Shown here: positions 35,713-46,440 of the stretch, one piece after another
Layout: each line of letters begins with the position of its first letter
Position numbering within the stretch: position 1 is the first letter of the stretch
Position numbers and translations under genes: made by a program
NCBI GenBank assembly: GCA_902586925.1
Contig: CACIJE010000001.1
Coordinates: 204,104 to 268,103 of the forward strand
Reading direction: 5' to 3'
DNA length: 64,000 nucleotides
DNA from: an uncultured SAR86 cluster bacterium
GTDB taxonomy: Bacteria; Pseudomonadota; Gammaproteobacteria; Magnimaribacterales; D2472
The notes under the pieces: generated by a model
Database searches by the model: none
The model's input: only the letters and a program-made list of their open reading frames with translations
Told to the model about the DNA's origin: nothing

Positions 35713-35796
35713 ACGGAGCACACATATGTCTAAACATACCCCAATAAATAGATTACGGAGTACACATACGTCTAAACATACTGCAATAAATAGATT
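35713..35796 (+). repeat. Tandem 42-bp duplication covering ribosome-binding site and start of the BI-1 gene
   Basis: Two adjacent 42-bp copies (35713-35754 and 35755-35796) differ at 4 positions. Each contains the ribosome-binding sequence ACGGAG and the first codons. In copy 1 the start codon is ATG (35726); in copy 2 the same position is ACG, so initiation moved to copy 1 and the second copy is now read as coding sequence. The protein therefore starts with a 14-residue near-repeat, SKHTPINRLR then SKHTAINRFG. Confidence 0.9.
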
Positions 35797-36511
35797 TGGC
35801 AGGTCTGCAAATCCAGCCTTTACAAGAAACTTTAATGGATTTTCAAGAGATATTCCTTCAAGTGAAAGAATGACTTTGGATGGTGCTGTCAATAAAACAG
35901 GCATCTTGCTATCTCTTTGTTTCGGTGGAGCTTTTATTGGATGGAACATTCCTACGCTTATGTTTCCAGCAATGATTGTTGGTTTTATCCTTGCATTAGT
36001 CACAATTTTTAGGAGTCCTTCAAAAGCTGGCTCTACTGCTCCACTATATTCTCTCACTCAAGGTATTTTTCTTGGAGGAATAACATTAATTTTTGAAACC
36101 CAATTTCCTGGAATTGCAATACAAGCCCTTGCTTTGACATTTGGTATACTCGCAACGCTCCTAGTTTGTTACAAATCTGGACTTATATTACCAACACAGA
36201 ACTTTAGATTGATGATTGCTTCTGCTATTGGAGGAATATTTCTTTTATATTTTGTGAATTTTATAATGAGCTTTTTTGGCTCAACCTTGAACTTTCTCAC
36301 TTCAAACTCATTAACCAGTATTGGAATATCTTTAGTAATTGTTGGTGTAGCAGCTTTGAGTCTTGTACTTGATTTTGATTTTATTGAAGAAGGGGCTGAA
36401 AAGGGCTTACCAAAATATATGGAATGGTATGGAGCATTTAGTTTAATGGTTACTTTAATTTGGCTTTATTTAGAAATAATCAGATTATTGGCAAAAATCA
36501 GAAGCAGGTAA
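35726..36511 (+). CDS. Bax inhibitor-1/YccA-like membrane protein
   Basis: 261-aa integral membrane protein with about seven hydrophobic segments after a polar N-terminus. GRSANPAF and the segments ending in DFDFIEEGAEKGLPKYMEWYGAF match the bacterial BaxI_1 group, whose conserved Asp/Glu pair lies in the last third. Function in bacteria is not settled; eukaryotic relatives leak Ca2+. The first 28 residues are a tandem duplication that includes the old start codon, changed to ACG. It is followed by two short-spaced genes, the 61-aa protein after 4 bp and the DUF305 protein after that. Confidence 0.85.
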   Translation: MSKHTPINRLRSTHTSKHTAINRFGRSANPAFTRNFNGFSRDIPSSERMTLDGAVNKTGILLSLCFGGAFIGWNIPTLMFPAMIVGFILALVTIFRSPSKAGSTAPLYSLTQGIFLGGITLIFETQFPGIAIQALALTFGILATLLVCYKSGLILPTQNFRLMIASAIGGIFLLYFVNFIMSFFGSTLNFLTSNSLTSIGISLVIVGVAALSLVLDFDFIEEGAEKGLPKYMEWYGAFSLMVTLIWLYLEIIRLLAKIRSR

Positions 36512-36515
36512 TACT

Positions 36516-36701
36516 TTGAATTCAATTTTTTTTGGCGTAATTGCGATATTATCCTTATTTGCTTTTTTTAAACTTGCAAAAGTTAAAGCATCAAGCAAAC
36601 AAACGAATAGATCAAACAGGATTAACAGATTTGGTAATCAAGAATCTAGTAACATTATTGAAGGAGAATCTGAAGATATCACCGATGAAAAAGAGAAATA
36701 G
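36516..36701 (+). CDS. Small single-span membrane protein, TTG start
   Basis: 61-aa protein with one N-terminal membrane helix (about 3-19), then a basic Ser/Asn-rich stretch and an acidic tail ending ITDEKEK. It begins with TTG, 4 bp after the BI-1 gene stop, and ends 3 bp before the DUF305 gene; this tight packing supports it as a real gene in that unit. The motif NRINRFGNQ echoes the NRFGRSANP of the BI-1 N-terminus, a curious but short likeness. I do not recognise the family. Confidence 0.6.
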   Translation: MNSIFFGVIAILSLFAFFKLAKVKASSKQTNRSNRINRFGNQESSNIIEGESEDITDEKEK

Positions 36702-36704
36702 CTT

Positions 36705-38888
36705 ATGAAGAATAAAAATAAAATTATCACACAGCTTTTATTTTGTATCGTTTTTATTAATTCGTCATTATTAGTAAATGCTGATAATAGTGCCCCAATT
36801 ATTCAGCCAGGAGCTCCCGGCTATCCATCAAAAGTTCTAAATGAATTAGAAGCAACAAATATTGCAAATACATCCTATATTAAAGCTGATGTTATATTCC
36901 TCCAAAGAATGATAGTTCACCATGAACAAGCAATATTTATGTCTGAAATGGCTGATACCAGAACAAATAATGAAACAATTCTTGATTTAGCTAAAAGAAT
37001 AGATGCGTCTCAAAAAGATGAAATTAATTTTATGGAAAGCTGGCTAAAAGATAGAAACGAATTTCAAAATATATCTAATAGTGATCATCAAAATCATAAA
37101 ATGCATTCATCTATGAAAATGGAGGGAATGGCTACTCCAAAACAACTCAATGATTTAGGTAATTCTAAAAGCACTAATTTTGACAGATTATTTTTACAAC
37201 TAATGATTAATCATCATGATGGCGCACTCGAAATGGTTGAAGAGTTAAAGAAATATCCAGGAAATGCATATGATCCTATTTTAAATGAATTTGTTTCCGA
37301 TCTCATAAATGATCAGGGTGTTGAAATAGAAAGAATGAACATCATCCTTACTGGTTTGTCTGATGATCCTAGGTCTGGATTAGCAGCTGGTTTATTCATT
37401 GCAGAAGAGGCTATTTTAAATATGGAGCTAGTAACATCTCTGAAAAAACCTACAGGTTTTTTTGATCCAGCTAATCCAGCTGAAAAAGGGTCGGAAGATT
37501 TAACTGAAGACAACGAAGATAAAACAACTGCAGAAATTTCAAGATCTTTGAGATCACCTATGCTGTCTTTTGCCAACACTGACATGGCTTTCAAGGATAA
37601 TATTCTAGTTGCTGGCAGTTATCATGGATTTAATATCTATGAACTTAGTGATAGCGGAATCCCTAATCTCGTTTCATCAGTTGTTTGTCCAGGTGGACAA
37701 GGGGATGTTTCAATTGTTGAAAATCTCCTAATTATGTCAGTTGAAGAAAATAGAAGTAGAATTGATTGTGGTTTAGAAGGAGTAAATAGAGACTCGAGCC
37801 CTGAAAGATTTAGAGGAATAAGAATCTTTGACATTTCTAACTTAAATGAACCAAAACAGGTTGGAGCAGTCCAAACATGTAGAGGCTCTCATACACACTC
37901 TGTAGTTTCATCATCAAAAAAACAAGGCAAGATTGTTGTTTATAATTCTGGTACAGGTCGTGTCAGGGATAATGAAGAAAAGGATGATTGTTTTGGTTGG
38001 GATGGTGGCGGTTCGTCATATTTTTCAATCGATATTATTGAAATACCAATTGACGATCCCTCAAAATCTAAAATTGTAAAAAGCCCAAAAGTTTTTATGG
38101 ATTTAGAAACTGGTAATATTGCAGGTTTATGGCGTGGAGGAGATCATGGAGATGATACTCAAGATACGAATACAACTAACCAATGCCATGACATAACAGT
38201 ATTTCCATCCGCTAATCTTGCAGCAGGTGCTTGTTCAGGAAATGGGATTTTATTTGATATTTCTGACCCATATAACCCTGAAAGACTTGATGTTGTAACA
38301 GACGTTGGTTTTGCATATTGGCATTCAGCTACCTTTAATAATGAGGGTACGAAAGTAATCTTCACAGACGAATGGGGCGGCGGTGGTCGAGCCAGATGTC
38401 GCGCATGGGATCCATTAGATTGGGGCGCAGATGCAATATATGACATTGTTGACAATAAATTAGTTTTCAAAAGCCATTACAAAATGCCTGCACCTCAATT
38501 AGAAACAGAAAATTGTGTGGCTCATAATGGTTCTATTATTCCTGTTCCAAATAGAGATATTTTTGTTCAAGCTTGGTATCAAGGTGGGATATCCATAATG
38601 GATTTTACAGATTCATCTAATCCAATTGAAATTGCTTACTTTGACAGAGGTCCAATATTAGAAGACATATTAATAACAGGAGGTTATTGGTCAACTTATT
38701 ACTATGAAGGCTTTATTTATGGAACTGAAATCACAAGAGGTCTTGATGTATTTAGATTAGTTCCTAGTGAATTTATTACAAGCAATGAGATCGATGCAGC
38801 TTCAAAAGCATTCCCTGCAGTTGGAGATAAGGTTTTTAATCCTCAACAACAGTTCCCAATGTCATGGCCATCAATTTATTTAGAATAG
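36705..38888 (+). CDS. Secreted DUF305 plus LVIVD/beta-propeller fusion protein
   Basis: 727 aa with a signal peptide (about 1-26, ending VNADN). The DUF305 four-helix region at about 55-230 carries two metal-type motifs, MIVHHEQAI (H72, H73) and MINHHDGAL. From about 280 the rest looks like a beta-propeller of LVIVD-type repeats, for example FANTDMAFKDNILVAGSYHG and IRIFDISNLNEPKQV. Most DUF305 proteins are about 150-250 aa, so this is an unusual fusion. Its cargo may be a metal at the periplasmic side, but no activity can be assigned. Last gene of the BI-1 unit. Confidence 0.8.
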   Translation: MKNKNKIITQLLFCIVFINSSLLVNADNSAPIIQPGAPGYPSKVLNELEATNIANTSYIKADVIFLQRMIVHHEQAIFMSEMADTRTNNETILDLAKRIDASQKDEINFMESWLKDRNEFQNISNSDHQNHKMHSSMKMEGMATPKQLNDLGNSKSTNFDRLFLQLMINHHDGALEMVEELKKYPGNAYDPILNEFVSDLINDQGVEIERMNIILTGLSDDPRSGLAAGLFIAEEAILNMELVTSLKKPTGFFDPANPAEKGSEDLTEDNEDKTTAEISRSLRSPMLSFANTDMAFKDNILVAGSYHGFNIYELSDSGIPNLVSSVVCPGGQGDVSIVENLLIMSVEENRSRIDCGLEGVNRDSSPERFRGIRIFDISNLNEPKQVGAVQTCRGSHTHSVVSSSKKQGKIVVYNSGTGRVRDNEEKDDCFGWDGGGSSYFSIDIIEIPIDDPSKSKIVKSPKVFMDLETGNIAGLWRGGDHGDDTQDTNTTNQCHDITVFPSANLAAGACSGNGILFDISDPYNPERLDVVTDVGFAYWHSATFNNEGTKVIFTDEWGGGGRARCRAWDPLDWGADAIYDIVDNKLVFKSHYKMPAPQLETENCVAHNGSIIPVPNRDIFVQAWYQGGISIMDFTDSSNPIEIAYFDRGPILEDILITGGYWSTYYYEGFIYGTEITRGLDVFRLVPSEFITSNEIDAASKAFPAVGDKVFNPQQQFPMSWPSIYLE

Positions 38889-38975
38889 TTTTTGTTTAAA
38901 CAAAATTGAGAATATAGTAATATGACTGCTGCATGAAGTTTCATTCAAACTATAAATAAATGTGTAATCGAGTAT

Positions 38976-40226
38976 ATGGAAGTTTTAACAGATAAATCGA
39001 TAATAATTACTCTCGCAGTTCCTGCGTTTTTTGTTCTGATTTTTATAGAATATTTTTATGGTTTATTTGTTGGGAAAAATACCTATCGATTGAATGATAC
39101 TTTAACCAGTATTTCTCTTGGAATGATAAGTAGATTTCCAGTAATGTTAAATTTCGGAGTTCAAAGTGCGATATTTATTTATATAAGCAAATATCTAAAT
39201 CTTGGACTTCTCTCAGTTAAGAATCCTTTTACTTGGATTGTTGCTTTCCTTCTATATGATTTGTCATATTATTGGATGCATAGAATGCATCATGAAATAA
39301 AAATATTGTGGGCAACCCACAGTGTTCATCATCATGGGGAAGATTTTAACCTTGCTACAGCACTAAGGCAGACTAGTACAGGATGGCTTTGGAAATGGAT
39401 TTTTTATACACCAATGATGTTAATTGGTGTTCCAGGTGAAGTCTTCGTTACAGTAGCTGGAATAAACCTAGTTTATCAATTTTGGGTACATACTGAGCAT
39501 ATTGGACATCTTGGTTTCCTTGAAAAGATATTTATTACTCCAATGAATCACAGAATACATCATGCAAAAAATAAGGAATATATTGATGCAAACTATGGCG
39601 GTGTTTTTGTCATCTGGGACAGGATGTTTGGAACATATACTCCACAAAGAGAAGATTTAAAGCCAGTCTATGGAACAGCTACTCCTTTAAACAGCTGGAA
39701 TCCTATATGGGCAAATTTTCAGGTATTCTCAATAATGTTAAAGGACACCATTAGAACTAAATCTTTAAAAGATAAATTCAAGGTATGGTTTTCAGAAACC
39801 TACTGGAGGCCGGCAGACTGCGTAGAGGAAAAAGACCCAAAAGATTTTTATAAAAAGTTTAATCCTAGGATTAGTGCAGATATAAAACTATTTAGCATTA
39901 CACAAATATTATTTACTACCACTGTTTTTAATCTAGTATTTCTAAATGCACAGCTACATTCTTATTATGAAATTATTTTATTTGGCATTTCATTAATAGC
40001 TTTGGCATCTTTAACAGGATTCTTAATGCATGGGAAAAGAATTGCTTATCAACTGATTTTAGTGTTTTCTACAATAAGTTTAATTGCTATATATTTTTAT
40101 AATCCTTTAAATATAAGCCTTATATCTACAAAGCTATTATTAGCTCAACTAAGCTGTAATGTATTGATAATAACTGGAATACTTTTATTCCAGTCATTAT
40201 CAATTTTTAAAGTTTTGAAAACTTAG
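38976..40226 (+). CDS. Sterol desaturase/fatty acid hydroxylase family membrane protein
   Basis: 416-aa membrane protein with the eight-histidine non-heme diiron motif: HRMHH (H102, H105, H106), HSVHHH (H115, H118, H119) and NHRIHH near residue 192. Hydrophobic segments flank the motif, and the C-terminal third adds further membrane helices, as in alkylglycerol monooxygenase-like members. The enzyme probably hydroxylates or cleaves a lipid; the substrate is not readable. It ends 3 bp from the convergent katG stop. Confidence 0.87.
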   Translation: MEVLTDKSIIITLAVPAFFVLIFIEYFYGLFVGKNTYRLNDTLTSISLGMISRFPVMLNFGVQSAIFIYISKYLNLGLLSVKNPFTWIVAFLLYDLSYYWMHRMHHEIKILWATHSVHHHGEDFNLATALRQTSTGWLWKWIFYTPMMLIGVPGEVFVTVAGINLVYQFWVHTEHIGHLGFLEKIFITPMNHRIHHAKNKEYIDANYGGVFVIWDRMFGTYTPQREDLKPVYGTATPLNSWNPIWANFQVFSIMLKDTIRTKSLKDKFKVWFSETYWRPADCVEEKDPKDFYKKFNPRISADIKLFSITQILFTTTVFNLVFLNAQLHSYYEIILFGISLIALASLTGFLMHGKRIAYQLILVFSTISLIAIYFYNPLNISLISTKLLLAQLSCNVLIITGILLFQSLSIFKVLKT

Positions 40227-40229
40227 ATT

Positions 40230-42371
<2,142 letters not shown>

Positions 42372-42535
42372 TTACTGATTCTCCTAGTTAATTTATATAG
42401 TGCAGTTTAAGTATTTAAACATGTATATATTATCAAAAAAATAAAAAAAAAGAACTTATAGAATAAATTTTTATAAATATTTTTTATGTAAATATTACAT
42501 TGATTTCTTAATAATAGTTTTGTTAGGATAGCTGT

Positions 42536-42931
42536 ATGAAATCACCAAAATTTTTTAGAACAAGCATCATGTTTTTAGTTGACTCATGGAGAGTCGTCAT
42601 GAACGTTAAATATAATCCTTTGAAGTATGTTCCTGATCCTAGTATTCAGACCTACTTTATGGTCGTACTATTTACAATTTGGAGCGCGTTTTTTGGATTG
42701 ATAGCAATATTTTGGCTTGGATTTATTGGGTATAATATTCTTACAAGTGTCATTGTTCATCTGTCTATCATTATTCCAATAGCTTTCACAAATGCAGTTT
42801 TTGTTGATGCTGAAAGAGACGGTGAGAATTGGTTAAAAGAATGGCGAGAAGAACAATCAAGATTCAAATTGCTTAAAAATAGGCTTAAAAGAAAGAATTT
42901 GGTCTTATGGGATCCAAATAAAGAAGCTTAA
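42536..42931 (+). CDS. Two-span inner-membrane protein, unknown function
   Basis: 131 aa with two strong hydrophobic helices (about 40-63 and 68-90) between basic ends; the C-terminal part ERDGENWLKEWREEQ is charged and likely helical in the cytoplasm. I do not recognise the family. It lies just left of the putative attachment repeat, so before the element inserted it would have been followed within about 35 bp by the 3' end of tRNA-Ala. It is probably ordinary chromosomal sequence. Confidence 0.65.
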   Translation: MKSPKFFRTSIMFLVDSWRVVMNVKYNPLKYVPDPSIQTYFMVVLFTIWSAFFGLIAIFWLGFIGYNILTSVIVHLSIIIPIAFTNAVFVDAERDGENWLKEWREEQSRFKLLKNRLKRKNLVLWDPNKEA

Positions 42932-42963
42932 TTAAGGTTTAAAAGCAAAGAAGCGATCATTGA

Positions 42964-42995
42964 TGGTGGAGCTATTGGTTCAAAACTGGAACCAA
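42964..42995. other. Left attachment site with hairpin
   Basis: The 11-bp core (42964-42974) equals the 3' end of tRNA-Ala on the opposite strand. Directly inside the element comes a perfect 7-bp inverted repeat TTGGTTC/GAACCAA around a 7-base loop (42975-42995), standing where the tRNA T-arm would be. It could be a recombinase-binding site or a terminator-like fold. Confidence 0.65.
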
Positions 42996-43023
42996 CTAGT
43001 CCCCTACTTCAAGAGATTAGGCT

Positions 43024-43524
43024 ATGTCCTTGAAGAATAGTCAAAACATAGAAAATCTCAAGTATGAATATATCTACGGTAGTGTTCATGGTGATGGCAG
43101 AAGAAGCTTTAAGTCATTAGATAACTTAATAAAAGAACATCAATTAGCAGCGTCAACTATCTACAGGCGTTCGTCTAAAGAATTATGGAAAGATCAAAGA
43201 ATATCTTTTAGAGCTGAGCTAAGTGAGGAGATTAAGAAAGCCAAGAAGCATGATATTGTTAACGATATCCAGTTTATTCAGAACAAAGCTACAAACGGCC
43301 TCTCTCTTATCCTAGATAAGGCTATAGATTATTTGGAAATGGATAAATCTATTAATCCTAGAGGCTTATATAACTTAACTCAAACTATTGTTGCTTGTAG
43401 CAGGAACCTTCCAGCAATAGCTGAGAGTGATGAGGATGATAATGAAGGGTTCACCAGAGCAATGGAGATGTTAGATCAGATAGCTGACTTTAAGAGAGAT
43501 ACACCTGGCTTTAATTTTGAGTAG
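43024..43524 (+). CDS. Small-terminase-subunit-like phage protein
   Basis: 166 aa. The N-terminal half has the pattern of phage small terminase subunits: YIYGSVHGDGRRSFKSLDNL, then a helix-turn-helix with AASTIYRRSSKELWKDQR, followed by a long helix and an acidic C-terminus (ESDEDDNEG). Small terminases bind phage DNA pac sites; satellites such as PICIs use their own to redirect packaging. No large terminase or structural gene lies near. The start overlaps, in the joined circular form, the last 17 bp of the recombinase frame. Its 3' end overlaps the convergent next gene by 14 bp. Confidence 0.6.
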   Translation: MSLKNSQNIENLKYEYIYGSVHGDGRRSFKSLDNLIKEHQLAASTIYRRSSKELWKDQRISFRAELSEEIKKAKKHDIVNDIQFIQNKATNGLSLILDKAIDYLEMDKSINPRGLYNLTQTIVACSRNLPAIAESDEDDNEGFTRAMEMLDQIADFKRDTPGFNFE

Positions 43525-44260
43525 ATTTGGTCTCTAAACATTCAATAAATGCAGCTTTTGTCTCAAGATAATTTTCGTCGTTAACATTTTTTTTTAACTG
43601 AAACAATTTACTATTGTATTTTACATATTTGTTTCCATTACCAAGATACTCATTACAACTTTGTACCATCCTTCTTATGTTTATTTGTGCTTGAAGTTTT
43701 CTTACTTCATCAAGAGCATCAAGTCGTCTTAACTCCTCTTCTAATTTTAGCTGTTCAAGAATAATCAAATCTGTCTCCGTTTTTAATTCAGTAAGAGATT
43801 TGCTCTTAATATCATCTTTAGTAGTTGAATCTTTGGGTTGAGGGATTAATGAGTTACTTTCTGCCCTTTCACCATATTGAATAATATTAACTAATGGGAT
43901 GAGAAAAATAATTATTAAAGAGACAGTGTAAATCCATTTTTTATTATTAACCTTATTTTTAATATATCTATAGAGAAATAACGGTACAAAAATTATGCTC
44001 ATCCAAAGCGAACTTCCAAGGTAGGCTATAGACATTTTACCGAAATGATAAAGGTCTAAAAACCAAACTTTAACGATTAGCTCCGAGTAAACCCAAAGCC
44101 AGGCTAAACCTAAAATATTTGCAACTACAATTGATAATAGAGCAACAGCTAAAACATTTAGGGCGTATATAAAGCCTGAGCTATTTTTAGAAATTAAAAC
44201 CTTTGCTACATCAACAACAATAAAAGAGCATAAAAATCCAACAAAAGTATAAAGAGCCAT
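43511..44260 (-). CDS. Element-borne multi-span membrane protein with coiled-coil C-terminus
   Basis: 249 aa: about four membrane segments in the first 130 residues, then a charged coiled-coil stretch (ILEQLKLEEELRRLDALDEVRKL read in pieces near 168-190) and a short C-terminal domain with two cysteines (SCNEYL and IECLE). I do not recognise the family. It is the last gene of a five-gene leftward run with gaps of 0-6 bp or small overlaps. A role at the host membrane, such as exclusion of other phages, would fit a satellite but is a guess. Confidence 0.6.
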   Translation of the reverse strand: MALYTFVGFLCSFIVVDVAKVLISKNSSGFIYALNVLAVALLSIVVANILGLAWLWVYSELIVKVWFLDLYHFGKMSIAYLGSSLWMSIIFVPLFLYRYIKNKVNNKKWIYTVSLIIIFLIPLVNIIQYGERAESNSLIPQPKDSTTKDDIKSKSLTELKTETDLIILEQLKLEEELRRLDALDEVRKLQAQINIRRMVQSCNEYLGNGNKYVKYNSKLFQLKKNVNDENYLETKAAFIECLETKSTQN

Positions 44261-44263
44261 AAT

Positions 44264-44584
44264 TTATTCCGAACACTCCATTTGATATTGAGACCTCTTG
44301 GAAGCTATTCTGGGAGGTAAAGATGCATTCTTCATTAACCATTGATGATCTTCTTTTGTAAAATTATCAAAATACTTGTGTCCTAAGCAATTGCAATATT
44401 CTTTGATTGATCTTATAACATCTGTGGATTGAGAATTTAGGCCCATATTTGTATATTGAGTCTGGATAGTTGGAATGCAGGTTCCAGAGTGCCCCTTAAT
44501 TAATGCTGATTTTGTTTTTTGATCAATTGATTGAGAACATGATGAGATTATTAAAAGAAAGGTTAGGCTTAGCAACTTACTCAT
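44264..44584 (-). CDS. Element-borne small lipoprotein
   Basis: 106 aa starting MSKLLSLTFLLIISSCSQ: a signal peptide with lipobox ISSC, so the mature protein would begin with the lipidated cysteine C16. Four further cysteines (CIPT, CNCL, MECSE) suggest disulfides in the periplasm. I chose ATG 44584, which gives a clean lipoprotein signal and overlaps the previous gene by 8 bp; an ATG 18 bp upstream would add six residues. Family not recognised. Confidence 0.6.
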   Translation of the reverse strand: MSKLLSLTFLLIISSCSQSIDQKTKSALIKGHSGTCIPTIQTQYTNMGLNSQSTDVIRSIKEYCNCLGHKYFDNFTKEDHQWLMKNASLPPRIASKRSQYQMECSE

Positions 44585-45191
44585 TGGGATCGTTAACCTC
44601 AATATTATGTTTTAGTAAAAGATATGCTTTAAATAATTTATATATTTCTATTACTTCTAGATTTGTAGTTTTAAGATCAATAGATTCGCTTGCTTCAAAT
44701 TCTTTGTAGCAATGATGATTAAAAAAATCAAACATTGTTAAGTGGACTTTTGATCTTGGGGTTCTAGTTACATCTTTAAAGATACTACTATTCTTATCAT
44801 TTTTAGTAACTATAGTTTTATCAATATTCCGAGTGTTTATAGTATCTTGAATAAATTGTCTTTCTTTTTTCACTGCCATATCTCTTTCAGATTTTATTTG
44901 TTTCTCAGATTTACTGAGAGGTGTGCTTTTTGAATTATTACCATCTAAAACAGATCTACCAAAAGTTGGCGTTTTAACTTCAGCATTAGTTAGAAGAGTT
45001 GCAATAATTCCAATCAAGCCACCCCAATACAAAATAAAAAGGCTATTGTCTGGACTAAATGAATACTTTAAATTAAGAAATAAAAAAAATGGAGGAAATC
45101 CATTAATTAAATTTATAGGTATTTTTACTATTTCCAAAACAACGCATAGTGCAAATGCCCATATTCCATAATATTGAATTTTTTCAATCAT
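44577..45191 (-). CDS. Element-borne membrane protein, unknown function
   Basis: 204 aa with two or three N-terminal membrane segments (about 8-28, 30-45 and 50-67), then a polar, Lys/Ser-rich linker and a soluble C-terminal part with MFDFFNHHCYKEF and a predicted helix. Not recognised. It is preceded by the 45198-45803 gene by 6 bp and overlaps the lipoprotein gene by 8 bp, which supports one transcript. Confidence 0.55.
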   Translation of the reverse strand: MIEKIQYYGIWAFALCVVLEIVKIPINLINGFPPFFLFLNLKYSFSPDNSLFILYWGGLIGIIATLLTNAEVKTPTFGRSVLDGNNSKSTPLSKSEKQIKSERDMAVKKERQFIQDTINTRNIDKTIVTKNDKNSSIFKDVTRTPRSKVHLTMFDFFNHHCYKEFEASESIDLKTTNLEVIEIYKLFKAYLLLKHNIEVNDPNE

Positions 45192-45197
45192 TGATTT

Positions 45198-45803
45198 TTA
45201 TTGCATCCTATCAGAGAGAGTTTTGTTATTACTATCAATATATCTAATCCGACTTATCACCTTATCCCAATCATTTGGCATATTCATACATGAGGCAGTT
45301 AAATTCCTTACAGGACCTAAAAATGTTGGCTTATCTACTACTTGTATTTCGTAGTCGTTTTTATAATATCTTCTCATCGCAGTTATTTTCCAAGGATCAT
45401 CAAACATTAAAGAATTTTCACTTAATGAGCTATTTAAATCTCCAGGGCTTTTATAGTTAATATTCAGACCCGACGATTGATCAGAATCTCTATAGTAAAA
45501 GTTATTAACTAAAATTAAATTTTTCTTTTTTGCTCTTACTAAAAATTGATACATGGTATCTGTACCATAATCAGTAAACTTAAATTCTATTTCAAATTCA
45601 TCTCCAATATTCATACCATCCATATACGAAGAATATGACTTTGCTAAACCATCCTCTGTTTCTAAAATATGTTGCCCTGTTATTTTGCATTTAACTGAAA
45701 AGTTATCGTAAATATCATTAATCTCATCGGAATATGCAAGAGGAAATAAAAACATAATAAATAAAAATATTTGCATTTTTTTAGAGTTACAAACTTTTTT
45801 CAT
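45198..45803 (-). CDS. Element-borne secreted protein, unknown function
   Basis: 201 aa with a basic start and signal peptide (about 10-25, ending PLAYSDE). The mature part looks mostly beta: FSVKCKITGQ, FEIEFKFTDYG, and two cysteines 39 and 173 or so could pair. Its layout (signal, VKCKITG, later PVRNLTASC) resembles that of the upstream neighbour, which also begins with a C-containing beta strand after the signal, so the two may be distant paralogues. The family is not recognised. ATG directly follows the neighbour's stop. Confidence 0.55.
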   Translation of the reverse strand: MKKVCNSKKMQIFLFIMFLFPLAYSDEINDIYDNFSVKCKITGQHILETEDGLAKSYSSYMDGMNIGDEFEIEFKFTDYGTDTMYQFLVRAKKKNLILVNNFYYRDSDQSSGLNINYKSPGDLNSSLSENSLMFDDPWKITAMRRYYKNDYEIQVVDKPTFLGPVRNLTASCMNMPNDWDKVISRIRYIDSNNKTLSDRMQ

Positions 45804-46280
45804 TTAAAATTTCTTTTTAGAGACATCTAAAACAGAGCAATCACCAGAAAAGTTTTTTGGAGATGCCATGGCTTTATATTCCATTTTTCCTGTAACTCTG
45901 GAAATAGTTACTTTAGGTTTATTTATAAAGTTAATTTTAAATTCAGCTTTAATCTCTGTATCTGTTACAGATATATTTTTTAATTCAAATTTATCTATTT
46001 TCTTTCCACCTATTGGAGGTCTCATTACACTTGGCAATTGAATAAAACCATTATCAAAGCCATCATCAAGATGAAAAATAACCTCTGCAGAAGCCTGCCT
46101 ATCTGTTGCAGTTACTGTTGAGCCAGATCCATAAGCAGAGGTGCCCTGTCCATATACTTGTGCAGAGGATGAGCTTACTTTACTATCGGTTACTGTTGCC
46201 TCCCCTGAACAGACAAGATCTAAGTCTTCTGAAAAACTAATTGGTGCATATAATATTATTAGTACGAGTATTTTTTTCAT
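45804..46280 (-). CDS. Element-borne secreted protein, unknown function
   Basis: 158 aa with a short signal peptide (about 1-17, ending ISFSED). The mature chain starts DLVCSGEATVTDSK, has a Ser/Gly/Thr-rich stretch (about 35-62) and ends in beta-like segments containing ISRVTGKMEYK and CSVLDVS; the two cysteines probably form a disulfide. Not recognised. It is the first gene of the leftward run, and its promoter must lie in the 160-bp gap shared with the rightward recombinase unit. Confidence 0.55.
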   Translation of the reverse strand: MKKILVLIILYAPISFSEDLDLVCSGEATVTDSKVSSSSAQVYGQGTSAYGSGSTVTATDRQASAEVIFHLDDGFDNGFIQLPSVMRPPIGGKKIDKFELKNISVTDTEIKAEFKINFINKPKVTISRVTGKMEYKAMASPKNFSGDCSVLDVSKKKF

Positions 46281-46381
46281 TATCTAATTCTGCCACAACA
46301 GTTTGATTTAATAAAATTTCTATAATAAATGATAGAAAAGTGATAAAAAACTTAGTAATATTAAGTTAATACAAACCGCAG

Positions 46382-46399
46382 TTAATGCAGACGCATTAA
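46382..46399. promoter_or_regulatory. Inverted repeat in the element's central divergent region
   Basis: A perfect 7-bp inverted repeat TTAATGC/GCATTAA with a 4-base spacer lies in the 160-bp gap between the leftward cargo run and the rightward 40-codon ORF/recombinase unit. It is the most symmetrical sequence in the gap. It could be an operator for both units or an RNA hairpin in the recombinase leader; there is no T-run, so a terminator is less likely. Confidence 0.4.
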
Positions 46400-46440
46400 G
46401 CTTTATTTGATAGATTTCAATCTGCTTTTATAGGAGACGT

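Noticed and set aside
38890-38905. 16-bp palindrome after the DUF305 gene as a terminator
   Set aside because: It is almost all A/T and has no loop or GC stem; such palindromes are common in this composition.
42964-43010. 3' end of a tmRNA or a second tRNA, because TAGCTCCACCA on the minus strand is preceded by a T-arm-like hairpin
   Set aside because: The hairpin has a 7-bp stem and a loop lacking the TTCRA pattern, and the rest of a tRNA or tmRNA is not present upstream on that strand; an attachment site explains it better.
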